In this document: positions 1-6,679 of the stretch, in pieces
How the letters are laid out: the number at the start of each line of letters is the position of its first letter
Position numbering within the stretch: position 1 is the stretch's first letter
Assembly (NCBI GenBank): GCA_947487095.1
Contig: CANKVI010000034.1
Span: 1 to 9,342, forward strand
Direction of reading: 5' to 3'
DNA length: 9,342 bases
Source: Acidimicrobiaceae bacterium
GTDB taxonomy: Bacteria > Actinomycetota > Acidimicrobiia > Acidimicrobiales > Ilumatobacteraceae
Program-made: the position numbers and the translations under genes
Notes under the pieces: model-generated
Databases searched by the model: none
What the model saw: only the letters and a program-made list of their open reading frames with translations
Told to the model about the DNA's origin: nothing

Positions 1-1031
1 GTTACGCCAGTTGCATCACTGGCCAAGTCGATCATGCGGGCTTTGCGCCATGGCTGTGCCAAGTCAAATTCGTTGCCTTGAATGACCACGGTGGTGGAGC
101 CGCGTGCATCGCGTGAAGCATTGGTAATCAGTTCTTCGGTCAGTGCCATTACTTCGGTGTAGTCACCAAATGCTTGGTAGCTCTCCATCATGGTGAACTC
201 AGGGTTGTGGCGCGTTGAAATTCCTTCGTTGCGGAACACGCGGCCAATTTCAAATACGCGCTCCATTCCGCCAACAATGAGGCGCTTCAAGTGCAGTTCA
301 AGCGCAATGCGCAAGAACAACTGCATGTCAAGCGTGTTGTGGTGCGTAAGGAATGGGCGAGCGTGTGCTCCGCCTGCTTCCATGTGCAGCACTGGCGTTT
401 CCACTTCAATGAACTTGTTGTCGTGAAGTGTTTTGCGGAAGCTGGCAATAGTGGCGTGACGAATTTCAAACGTGCGTCGTGCCTCTTCGTTAATGATCAA
501 GTCGGCGTAGCGCTGGCGGTAGCGCGTGTCCACGTCGGTAAGTCCGTGCCACTTGTCGGGAAGGGGTCGCACTGCCTTCGACAACAATTGTGCACTCTCC
601 ACCTTGATGGACAGTTCGCCTTTACGCGTCGTCATCACTAAACCCGTTACGCCCACCCAGTCGCCAAGGTCGAGTTCGTTGATTTCGTCAAACTCGTTGT
701 CACCAACAACTGATTTCGAAACAAACAATTGAATATCACTCGCGCGGTCGCGAATTGTGCAAAAGATGAGTTTGCCCTGGTCGCGCTTCAACAAAATTCG
801 TCCGGCAACGGTGACGCGTGCTTCGGTCTCCGTTCCTGCTTCAAGATGGCCGTGTTGTTCGCGAATTTCGCCAAGGCTGTGCGTCCGATCGAAGCGATAG
901 GGGTACGGGTTTACTCCTGCTGCACGCATGGCGTCAATGCGGTCTAAACGACGTGTGCGCTCTGCGGCAAGTCCGCTTGCTGCGGCCTCTGGTGTTGGGG
1001 CAATTTCTTCGTTGTCAGGCACGCTTGTCAC
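1..1031 (-). CDS. lysS: Lysyl-tRNA synthetase, class II (3' end beyond left edge)
   Basis: Charges tRNA-Lys with lysine using ATP, in the cytoplasm. I translated the minus strand by hand from GTG 1031. 343 codons are visible, and the family is about 500 residues, so roughly the last third (including class II motif 3) lies off the left edge. The OB-fold anticodon-binding domain covers about residues 50-145 (VTVAGRILLKRDQGKLIF, then IRDRASDIQLFV). The catalytic domain follows, with motif 1 around RYRQRYADLI, then ARPFLTHHNTLDM, ERVFEIGRVFRNEG and RHNPEFTMMESYQAFGDY. Arg267 in FRNEG is the motif 2 arginine. GTG 1031 was chosen because TAG 1043-1041 closes the frame just upstream and a TANNNT box ends 6 nt before it; GTG 1037 and GTG 1022 are alternatives. 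The gene follows accA3 by 33 bp on the same strand. Family identity is certain; the exact start is not. Confidence 0.96.
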   Translation of the reverse strand, partial: MTSVPDNEEIAPTPEAAASGLAAERTRRLDRIDAMRAAGVNPYPYRFDRTHSLGEIREQHGHLEAGTETEARVTVAGRILLKRDQGKLIFCTIRDRASDIQLFVSKSVVGDNEFDEINELDLGDWVGVTGLVMTTRKGELSIKVESAQLLSKAVRPLPDKWHGLTDVDTRYRQRYADLIINEEARRTFEIRHATIASFRKTLHDNKFIEVETPVLHMEAGGAHARPFLTHHNTLDMQLFLRIALELHLKRLIVGGMERVFEIGRVFRNEGISTRHNPEFTMMESYQAFGDYTEVMALTEELITNASRDARGSTTVVIQGNEFDLAQPWRKARMIDLASDATGV

Positions 1032-1037
1032 GCACAC

Positions 1038-1043
1038 AAACTA
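1038..1043 (-). promoter_or_regulatory. Possible -10 box of a leaderless lysS promoter
   Basis: TAGTTT fits TANNNT and ends 6 nt before GTG 1031, the spacing expected when transcription starts at the start codon. I see no Shine-Dalgarno sequence in the 33-bp gap after accA3. It could let lysS be transcribed independently of accA3. The first three bases are also the in-frame TAG, so this may be coincidence. Confidence 0.35.
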
Positions 1044-1064
1044 GTCGCGCGGCTGGTTTAGCGC

Positions 1065-2813
1065 TTATTCAATTACGACGAGGATGTCGCCAGAACCCAC
1101 CTTGTCGCCAACTTTTACGTTGACTTTGGTGACTTTTCCTGCCTTTTCAGCAGTGATCTGGTTTTCCATCTTCATTGCTTCAAGTACCACTACCGAATCG
1201 CCGACCGCAACGACTTGGCCAACTTCAACGGTTACTTTCACGATGGTTCCCTGCATTGGTGCAGCAACATCGCCGCTGTTTGCAGCGCCACCCGAACCGC
1301 CCGAGCCACGTGTTGGCTTGTTCGACTTCTTCACGGGGCCACTTGCAAACTCTGGCACCCACATCTTCACGTCAAAGCGCTTGCCGTTCACTTCAATAGT
1401 CGTGGCGCGCTCTACAAGACCTTCGTCATTCGTTGCAGTTCCGCCTGCGCTGCTGACCAAGCCCGACAAGTCGAGTGTTTCTTCTACCCACTTGGTGCTG
1501 TGCGTTACAGCAGAGAAGTCTGGGTGACGAAGAATTGCGAGGTCTGCGGGAATAGTGGTGTGTACGCCTTCAATCACCATTTCGTCGAGTGCGCGAATGG
1601 TGCGAGCAATTGCGGTGTCGCGGTCTTTGCCCCACACAATCAACTTGCCAACCAAGTTGTCGTAGTACTGGCTTACGGTGTCGCCGGCTTCGTATCCGCC
1701 GTCGAAACGTGTTCCAAAACCATCTGGTGTTGTCAGCTTGGTAATGGTTCCAGGTGATGGAAGGAATTTTCCTGCTGTTGGGTTTTCTGCGTTAATGCGA
1801 ACTTCAATGCCGTGTCCGTTACGACGAGCGGCAACTTGCTTCTGCGTCATTGGCAACTTCTCGCCACTGGCAACACGAATTTGCCATTCCACCAAGTCAA
1901 TTCCCGTAATCACTTCGGTAACAGGGTGTTCCACCTGCAGTCGAGTGTTCATTTCAAGGAAGAAGAAGTCGTTGTCTTGGAAAATGAATTCAACAGTTCC
2001 TGCGTTGTAGTAGCCAACTGCTTTGGCAGCCTTCACCGCTGCTTCGCCCATTGCTTCTTCAACACCATCAGGTAGTCCCGGTGCTGGGGCTTCTTCAATC
2101 AGTTTTTGGTGACGACGTTGCGCCGAGCAGTCGCGTGTGGAAACCCACACCACGTTGCCGTGCTTGTCACCAACAAGTTGCACTTCAATGTGGCGCGGCC
2201 AGGTGAGGTAGCGCTCAACATAAATTTCGTCGCGACCAAAGAATGCTTTCGACTCGCGTTGTGCAGAGTCCATGGCTTCTTGTACTTGGTCTGAGGATTG
2301 CACCACTTTCATGCCGCGTCCGCCGCCACCGAATGCAGCCTTAATTGCTACTGGCCAACCAAATTCATTTCCGAAGTCTTGAATTTCTTTTGCCGTGGTA
2401 ACGAACTCGGTGGTGCCAGGAACAATTGGTGCACCACCGCGTAGTGCTGCTTTACGTGACGAAACTTTGTCGCCCATTTCCACAATGGCTTCTGGTGGAG
2501 GACCGATGAAGGCAACTCCCATTTCGGTTATGGCGCGAGCGAAGTCTGCGTTTTCCGAAAAGAATCCGTATCCAGGGTGTACGCCGTCTGCACCGCTCTT
2601 GCGAATGGCGTCAAGAATTGCTTCGGTGTTCAGATAACTCTCGGCTGCAGTTTGTCCACCAAGTGCGTATGCCTCGTCGGCAAGTCGTACGTGCAATGCG
2701 TTGCGATCCAGTTCTGAGTACACGGCAACGGTGGCGATGCCCATTTCGCGAGCGGTTCGAATGACTCGAACGGCAATCTCGCCACGGTTAGCAATGAGGA
2801 TTTTCTTTAGCAC
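1065..2813 (-). CDS. accA3: Acetyl-/propionyl-CoA carboxylase alpha chain (biotin carboxylase + biotin carrier)
   Basis: Biotin-dependent acyl-CoA carboxylase subunit. It carboxylates its own biotin with ATP and bicarbonate; a separate carboxyltransferase beta subunit, not in this window, then passes the carboxyl group to acetyl- or propionyl-CoA for fatty-acid synthesis or propionate metabolism. At 582 aa it has the usual actinobacterial AccA3 length. The biotin carboxylase domain covers residues 1-450, opening with KKILIANRGEIAVRV. It has Lys117, Lys158, the ATP-grasp loop FGGGGRGMKV (161-170), His208 and EMNTRLQVEHPVTE (287-300). A Gly/Ser-rich linker spans about 497-514. The carrier domain follows, with EAMKME placing the biotinylated lysine at 548. 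The start is GTG 2813, because the family's N-terminus begins at this codon. birA lies divergently 19 bp away. Substrate preference cannot be read from this subunit; pccA or accC are possible alternative names. Confidence 0.95.
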   Translation of the reverse strand: MLKKILIANRGEIAVRVIRTAREMGIATVAVYSELDRNALHVRLADEAYALGGQTAAESYLNTEAILDAIRKSGADGVHPGYGFFSENADFARAITEMGVAFIGPPPEAIVEMGDKVSSRKAALRGGAPIVPGTTEFVTTAKEIQDFGNEFGWPVAIKAAFGGGGRGMKVVQSSDQVQEAMDSAQRESKAFFGRDEIYVERYLTWPRHIEVQLVGDKHGNVVWVSTRDCSAQRRHQKLIEEAPAPGLPDGVEEAMGEAAVKAAKAVGYYNAGTVEFIFQDNDFFFLEMNTRLQVEHPVTEVITGIDLVEWQIRVASGEKLPMTQKQVAARRNGHGIEVRINAENPTAGKFLPSPGTITKLTTPDGFGTRFDGGYEAGDTVSQYYDNLVGKLIVWGKDRDTAIARTIRALDEMVIEGVHTTIPADLAILRHPDFSAVTHSTKWVEETLDLSGLVSSAGGTATNDEGLVERATTIEVNGKRFDVKMWVPEFASGPVKKSNKPTRGSGGSGGAANSGDVAAPMQGTIVKVTVEVGQVVAVGDSVVVLEAMKMENQITAEKAGKVTKVNVKVGDKVGSGDILVVIE

Positions 2814-2820
2814 GAGGGTC

Positions 2821-2826
2821 TATCTT
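2821..2826 (+). promoter_or_regulatory. Possible -10 box of a leaderless birA promoter
   Basis: TATCTT fits TANNNT and is followed by exactly 6 nt and then ATG 2833. No ribosome binding site precedes that ATG. The box lies wholly inside the 19-bp gap between the divergent accA3 and birA start codons. No convincing -35 is seen. The opposite strand has only a weak candidate for accA3 (AAAGAT, 8 nt before GTG 2813). Confidence 0.45.
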
Positions 2827-2832
2827 TGCCTA

Positions 2833-3585
2833 ATGGGCATCACCAAAGCCAACCAACCCCACTCCAATGAGCATTGGCCCAATGGGTGGTGGGTTACACG
2901 GGTTGCCGAAACAGGCAGCACGAACACCGATTTGGTGAAGCTGGGCGCCGTTGGGGCAAAACACCACAGTGTGCTGATGGCCGATTTTCAGTCGGCAGGC
3001 AAGGGTCGCCTCGATCGCACATGGGTTGCCGAGCCTGGCGCAAACCTGTTGGTGTCGTTGTTGTTTCGCACTAACGAAACACAAGAACGTCCGTTGCATC
3101 AGTTCACGCAGATAGTTGGTATGAGTGCAGCTCGCGCATGCCAACAACTCACGGGCGTGTTGCCAGATATGAAGTGGCCAAATGATTTGCTCATTGACAA
3201 TAAAAAGGTGTCGGGAATTCTGGCGCAAGGTGCGCTTGGTTTCGTCGTTGTCGGAATTGGCGTGAACGTAAATTGGGCGCCACCTGATGCAATGTCGTTG
3301 GCGCAAGCTGCACCAAGCAGCACAACGACACCTGTTGCATTGTTGAACAACATGTTGAGTTTGATCGACGAACTTGAAGGGCTTTCAGCAGAGCAATTGC
3401 ATGAGCAGTATTCGGCATCGCTTGCAACGCTTGGTCAAGCGGTGCGAGTGGAATTGGCAACGGGCAACATTGTTGAAGGACGAGCAATTGAAGTGCAATC
3501 AGATGGCCGGTTGGTCGTGCTTGATGACTGTGCAATCTCACACCACATCGACACGGGAGATGTGGTTCATTTGCGTGCGCAATAA
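2833..3585 (+). CDS. birA: Biotin-[acetyl-CoA-carboxylase] ligase, monofunctional type
   Basis: Activates biotin as biotinyl-5'-AMP and transfers it to the carrier-domain lysine of biotin carboxylases, here most plausibly Lys548 of the divergently encoded AccA3. The protein is 250 aa from ATG 2833 and has no N-terminal helix-turn-helix, so it is a ligase without the DNA-binding repressor part of E. coli BirA. Motifs in order: GSTN (28-31); QSAGKGRLDRTW (53-64), the adenylate-binding loop; KWPNDLL (114-120); KKVSGIL (124-130), with Lys125 matching the conserved ligase lysine; GIGVNVN (141-147). A small SH3-like C-terminal domain follows from about residue 200. The frame stays open upstream to TTG 2701, but that extension lies antisense inside accA3 and has no family similarity. 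ATG 2833 is supported by a TATCTT box 6 nt upstream. The LCP gene follows after 18 bp. Confidence 0.93.
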   Translation: MGITKANQPHSNEHWPNGWWVTRVAETGSTNTDLVKLGAVGAKHHSVLMADFQSAGKGRLDRTWVAEPGANLLVSLLFRTNETQERPLHQFTQIVGMSAARACQQLTGVLPDMKWPNDLLIDNKKVSGILAQGALGFVVVGIGVNVNWAPPDAMSLAQAAPSSTTTPVALLNNMLSLIDELEGLSAEQLHEQYSASLATLGQAVRVELATGNIVEGRAIEVQSDGRLVVLDDCAISHHIDTGDVVHLRAQ

Positions 3586-3589
3586 CGAC

Positions 3590-3595
3590 TACCGT
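3590..3595 (+). promoter_or_regulatory. Weak candidate -10 box ahead of the LCP gene
   Basis: TACCGT fits TANNNT and ends 8 nt before GTG 3604, in the 18-bp gap after birA. There is no Shine-Dalgarno sequence in the gap. The spacing is slightly longer than at the other genes, and the LCP gene may simply be read through from birA. Confidence 0.25.
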
Positions 3596-3603
3596 TTCGT
3601 GCA

Positions 3604-4620
3604 GTGAGCGAACTAACTTTCCAACCGCGCGTAAAGAAAACGTGGCCTCATTCGCTCGCAACTGTGGCACTTGTTGCTCTTGCGGTGTCTCTGTTTGGCG
3701 CGGTGGGCGTGGTGCGTGCGGTAAACGCAGACCTCGACACAGTGAAGCGCGAGGAAATTGCAACGACGGCATTGTCGCCACCCGATGCAGAGTTTGAAAA
3801 CTATTTGTTCGTTGGTTCGGACTCGCGCGTTGGTGCAGACCCAAGCGATGCCGACTACGAAAATGTTGGCGACGCAGGAGACATTGGTGGACAACGCAGT
3901 GACACGCTGATGGTGTTGCATTACGTGAAGCGCACGGGAACGGTCTCGCTCATGTCAATTCCGCGTGACCTCTGGGTTGCTATTGGCAACGGCGAAAATG
4001 AGCAGCGCATCAATACTGCGTATCAAGAAGGCACCGATGTGTTAGTGCGCACGGTGCAACGCGCCCTCAATATTCCTATCCATCACTACGTAGAAATCGA
4101 CTTTCAGGGTTTCAAGCGAATTGTTGAAGCAGTCGGTGGCGTAAACGTGTGTGTTGAATACCCGTCGCGTGACAAACACACGGGTTTGTTTATGAGGGCG
4201 GGTTGCTCAACTCTCGATGGAGTTGAGGGGCTTGCATACGCGCGCAGTCGTTTCTTTGAGCAAAAAGTTGATGGCGAATGGGAGCTCGACGGTTCATCCG
4301 ACATTGGTCGTTCGGCTCGCCAGCGCGGGTTTGTTCAGGCTCTTGCCAAGAGCGCAGTACTTGGTGTTTCCGGCAATCCATTTACAGCGGGCGATGTATT
4401 GAAGGGTGGATTGTCGGCTGTTGTTGTGGACACCAATTTGGATCTCATTGAGTTTGCGAAGAAGTTGCGTCCTGCCGCGGGAGGGAACATTGCGTCGTTC
4501 CCACTCGACGTATATGGCGACATGGTGGGAAGTAATTCGGTATTGAAGTTAGGTAAAGGCGCAGATGAGCTAATTGCGTTCTTCAACGGAACTGGTCCGC
4601 GACCGCAACTGAACCCCTAA
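3604..4620 (+). CDS. LytR-CpsA-Psr (LCP) family cell-wall polymer ligase
   Basis: LCP proteins are membrane-anchored phosphotransferases that move lipid-linked glycopolymers onto peptidoglycan outside the cell; in mycobacteria the product is the arabinogalactan linkage. The protein is 338 aa: a short basic cytoplasmic tail, one membrane helix at about residues 17-37, then an extracellular LCP domain from about 65. Family motifs are GSDSR (71-75), QRSDTLMVLHY (97-107), SIPRDLWV (118-125), RINTAY (135-140), VEIDFQGFKRIVEAVGGV (163-180), LDGVEGLAYARSRF (204-217) and GRSARQRGFVQAL (235-247). The acidic and arginine residues that bind pyrophosphate lipids are present (Arg98, Asp100, Arg121, Asp122, Arg214, Arg216). 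There is no C-terminal LytR_C domain. The start is GTG 3604, 18 bp after birA, so co-transcription is likely. Its last 51 bp overlap the convergent GGDEF-EAL gene. The polymer substrate is unknown. Confidence 0.92.
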   Translation: MSELTFQPRVKKTWPHSLATVALVALAVSLFGAVGVVRAVNADLDTVKREEIATTALSPPDAEFENYLFVGSDSRVGADPSDADYENVGDAGDIGGQRSDTLMVLHYVKRTGTVSLMSIPRDLWVAIGNGENEQRINTAYQEGTDVLVRTVQRALNIPIHHYVEIDFQGFKRIVEAVGGVNVCVEYPSRDKHTGLFMRAGCSTLDGVEGLAYARSRFFEQKVDGEWELDGSSDIGRSARQRGFVQALAKSAVLGVSGNPFTAGDVLKGGLSAVVVDTNLDLIEFAKKLRPAAGGNIASFPLDVYGDMVGSNSVLKLGKGADELIAFFNGTGPRPQLNP

Positions 4621-6498
4621 GGCCTCAGCTTCAACTGCTTCGGCAACCTTGTTGCCCTGCATGAAATCGCAACCCAACAACTTCAGGCGTTGCTTTTGAT
4701 CTTCGGTCGTCACCCATTCGGCAACAACGCTCATATTCAGTGAGTGCGCAAGCTGAATGATGGAGCGAACAATTGGGTCGTCTCCACCGTGTTGGCCAAT
4801 ATCGCGAACTAATGCGCCGTCAAGCTTCAAGTAGTCGGCAGGGAAGTCGCGCAGGTAGGAAAGCGATGCATAACCCGTACCAAAGTCATCGAGCGCAAGT
4901 TTCACGCCAAGACGCTTGAGCGCATTCAACGTACGCATCACGGCAGGGTTGTCGCTCAACATGGTCTTCTCGGTTATTTCAAGCGTGAGGTGAGCAGCGT
5001 CAACGTTGGTTTCACGCAGTGTTCCCATCACGCGTTCAACGAATGCTGCTTCACTCAACTGGCGCGTAGAAACGTTTACATGCACCATGAACGAACGCTC
5101 AACAATTCCTTCGTCCATCCACTTGCGCGCATCGCTGCATGCCTGTCGAATGACCCAGTCGCCAATTGGTCCAATTGATCCTGATTCTTCAGCGAGCTCA
5201 AGGAAAATTGGCGGGGTAAGCACGCCGCGTTCTGGGTGGTTCCAACGCAACAATGCTTCAACGCCCGCCATCCGGCCGGTGTGTGTGGAAACCACTGGCT
5301 GATACACCACGAACAATTCACGTTTGGCCAATGCGCGCTCAAGCTCGGCAGAAAGCATGACGCGATCTTTTGCGCTCTTGCGCATTTCATCGGAATACAT
5401 TTCGCATCGACCGCGACCGCGTTGTTTCGCGCGATACATGGCGGTGTCGGCATTGCGCAAAAGCGTTACTGCGGCATCGGCCGGTGCTTCTTCTGCAAGA
5501 AGTGCAGGTGTGGACATGGCAATGCCAATGCTTCCGCTGGTAAAGATTTCAACGCCTTGCAAAATGACTTGACCGGTAATGCCTTGGCGAACGCGCTCTG
5601 CAACATCCATTGCAATGTGTTCGTCACCCAGGCCATCGCACAACACCACAAATTCGTCTCCACCAATGCGGGCAACCAAGTCGCTCGGGCGAGTGGCGCT
5701 TACTAGGCGCTTCGCAATGGAGTTCAACAACTGGTCACCAACGTTGTGGCCAATGTTGTCGTTTACGTCTTTCAACTTGTCCAAGTCCACAAACATCACC
5801 GACACACCGCGTTTGGTGGTCACGCTGCGCTCAAGGGCTTCCGACAGTTTGCGCAAGAACAACACGCGATTTGGCAAACCGGTCAGTGCGTCGTGTGTTG
5901 CCTGATAGTTCAATTCGTCTTGCAATTGCTTGGCTTCGGTAATGTCGCGTGCAATGACGGAGTAGTGCTGAATGGTTCCGTCTGCTTCGCGCACAATCTG
6001 CAACACCAAAGTCATGGTGCGCAAGATGCCGTCTGGGCTACGGAAGCCGAGTTCGCCTTCCCATTTGTTGTTTGCAGGAGAGTTGATAACTTCGCGTGGC
6101 ACCTGATCGCGAATGGCTTGAATAAACATTTGTGTTGCGGCATCGCTTGCTGATGATTGCTCGCTCACGCCAATGAGGTTTCGTGCTCCGTCGTTGCTGA
6201 ACAACAAGTTGCCGCGCGGGTCAAACACAATCACGGCGTCTGCGCTGCTGTCGAGCAAGCCAATCAACTGGTTGCTCAGCACTCGACGATTAACAGCTTC
6301 TGTTACGTCGTGCGCGGTTCCAACAAATCCAGTGATTTCTTTTTGTGTGCCAAGAATCGGCTGCGTCGAAATGCTGAGCCAAAACACTTCGCCGTCGGGC
6401 TTCCACAATTTGAATTCAAAGCCAAATGCAGAACCGGTTTCGCGTGAACGCTGCCATGCTTCTTCGGCAAGTGCGCGGTCAGAAGGCTGTGCGTTCAC
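4570..6498 (-). CDS. PAS-PAS-GGDEF-EAL cyclic-di-GMP signalling protein
   Basis: Cytoplasmic sensor protein with both cyclic-di-GMP synthase and phosphodiesterase domains. Numbering is from GTG 6498 (642 aa). The second half of a first PAS domain ends at about 73 (KPDGEVFWLSIS, GFVGTAHDVTEA). A second PAS/PAC covers about 75-190 (ADAVIVFDPRGNLLFSN, VIARDITEAKQLQDEL). The GGDEF domain covers about 195-365, with intact GGDEF (279-283) and an RxxD inhibitory site, RPSD (270-273), five residues before it. The EAL domain covers about 375-630. The residues I align from memory with RocR's catalytic set are all present: Glu414, Asn475, Glu507, Asp537, Asp538, Lys558, Glu594, Gln614. Both activities are therefore plausible. 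Oddities are EWVTTED where EGVETEE is usual and QGN where QGY is usual. No membrane segment is seen. The PAS coding sequence continues upstream of this GTG (see 6499-6657). The 3' end overlaps the LCP gene. Confidence 0.9.
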   Translation of the reverse strand: MNAQPSDRALAEEAWQRSRETGSAFGFEFKLWKPDGEVFWLSISTQPILGTQKEITGFVGTAHDVTEAVNRRVLSNQLIGLLDSSADAVIVFDPRGNLLFSNDGARNLIGVSEQSSASDAATQMFIQAIRDQVPREVINSPANNKWEGELGFRSPDGILRTMTLVLQIVREADGTIQHYSVIARDITEAKQLQDELNYQATHDALTGLPNRVLFLRKLSEALERSVTTKRGVSVMFVDLDKLKDVNDNIGHNVGDQLLNSIAKRLVSATRPSDLVARIGGDEFVVLCDGLGDEHIAMDVAERVRQGITGQVILQGVEIFTSGSIGIAMSTPALLAEEAPADAAVTLLRNADTAMYRAKQRGRGRCEMYSDEMRKSAKDRVMLSAELERALAKRELFVVYQPVVSTHTGRMAGVEALLRWNHPERGVLTPPIFLELAEESGSIGPIGDWVIRQACSDARKWMDEGIVERSFMVHVNVSTRQLSEAAFVERVMGTLRETNVDAAHLTLEITEKTMLSDNPAVMRTLNALKRLGVKLALDDFGTGYASLSYLRDFPADYLKLDGALVRDIGQHGGDDPIVRSIIQLAHSLNMSVVAEWVTTEDQKQRLKLLGCDFMQGNKVAEAVEAEALGVQLRSRTSSVEERN

Positions 6499-6657
6499 CC
6501 ACGGTGCAACGCCTGGAGTGAAACTTGCGCCACCGAGTGCGAGGGCACGGAAGGTTTCGTTGGCCGTCGTTAGCCGACCATCGATGTCGGTCTTAAATAC
6601 CCCTATTGGGAGGGAGGCGGCTGATTGGTCAATGACACCATCTTGACAGGTTGCCCT
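6499..6657 (-). other. N-terminal half of the first PAS domain, in frame but without a usual start codon
   Basis: The frame of the GGDEF-EAL protein stays open for 53 codons upstream of GTG 6498, back to TAA 6660-6658. It encodes typical PAS sequence: DQSAASLPIGVFKTDIDGRL, then TTANETFRAL, leading straight into the annotated protein. No ATG, GTG or TTG occurs in these 53 codons; the only marginal candidates are ATT 6633 and ATA 6606. An ATG at 6641 lies one base out of frame. It reads MVSLTNQPPPSQ and stops at TAG 6605-6603, so one missing base between about 6636 and 6606 would join it to the PAS frame. The options are a frameshift mutation, an assembly error or a rare start. A start at 6498 would cut the PAS fold in half and seems unlikely. 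Confidence 0.75.
6648..6653 (-). promoter_or_regulatory. Weak candidate -10 box ahead of ATG 6641
   Basis: CAACCT ends 6 nt before ATG 6641 and keeps the A and final T of TANNNT but not the first T. It resembles the TAACCT box ahead of mca. The spacing matches other genes here and mildly supports ATG 6641 as the original start of the PAS-GGDEF-EAL gene. AAAGGG 12 nt upstream of that ATG is too far away for a good Shine-Dalgarno sequence. Confidence 0.2.
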
Positions 6658-6660
6658 TTA

Positions 6661-6677
6661 CCAATATGACTAATTGG
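6661..6677. repeat. Short inverted repeat CCAAT-N7-ATTGG
   Basis: A perfect 5-bp dyad with a 7-base centre lies in the gap between the lipoprotein stop codon (6680) and the GGDEF-EAL open frame (6657). It is the right size for a dimeric regulator site. It is too short and AT-rich to be a good terminator and has no T-run. A chance origin is quite possible. Confidence 0.25.
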
Positions 6678-6679
6678 GG

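Noticed and set aside
1215..1757. 180-codon open frame on the plus strand inside accA3
   Set aside because: It is antisense to a fully recognisable gene and has no independent start signal or domain.
2701..2832. 44-codon N-terminal extension of BirA that might hold a DNA-binding domain
   Set aside because: It is antisense to the start of accA3, does not resemble a helix-turn-helix, and is the wrong length for one.
2830..3306. 158-codon open frame on the minus strand inside birA
   Set aside because: It is a shadow of birA and has no family-like motif.
3191..3844. 217-codon open frame on the minus strand across birA and the LCP gene
   Set aside because: It is antisense to two genes with clear family motifs, crosses their boundary, and its product is rich in Gln, Pro, Arg and Leu with no recognisable domain.
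5236..5706. 156-codon open frame on the plus strand opposite the GGDEF domain
   Set aside because: It is antisense to a strongly conserved domain; its Cys/His/Ala-rich product looks like a codon-bias artefact.
6603..6641. Programmed -1 frameshift joining ATG 6641 to the PAS frame
   Set aside because: No X-XXY-YYZ slippery heptamer or downstream stem is evident; a plain indel or an unusual start is simpler.
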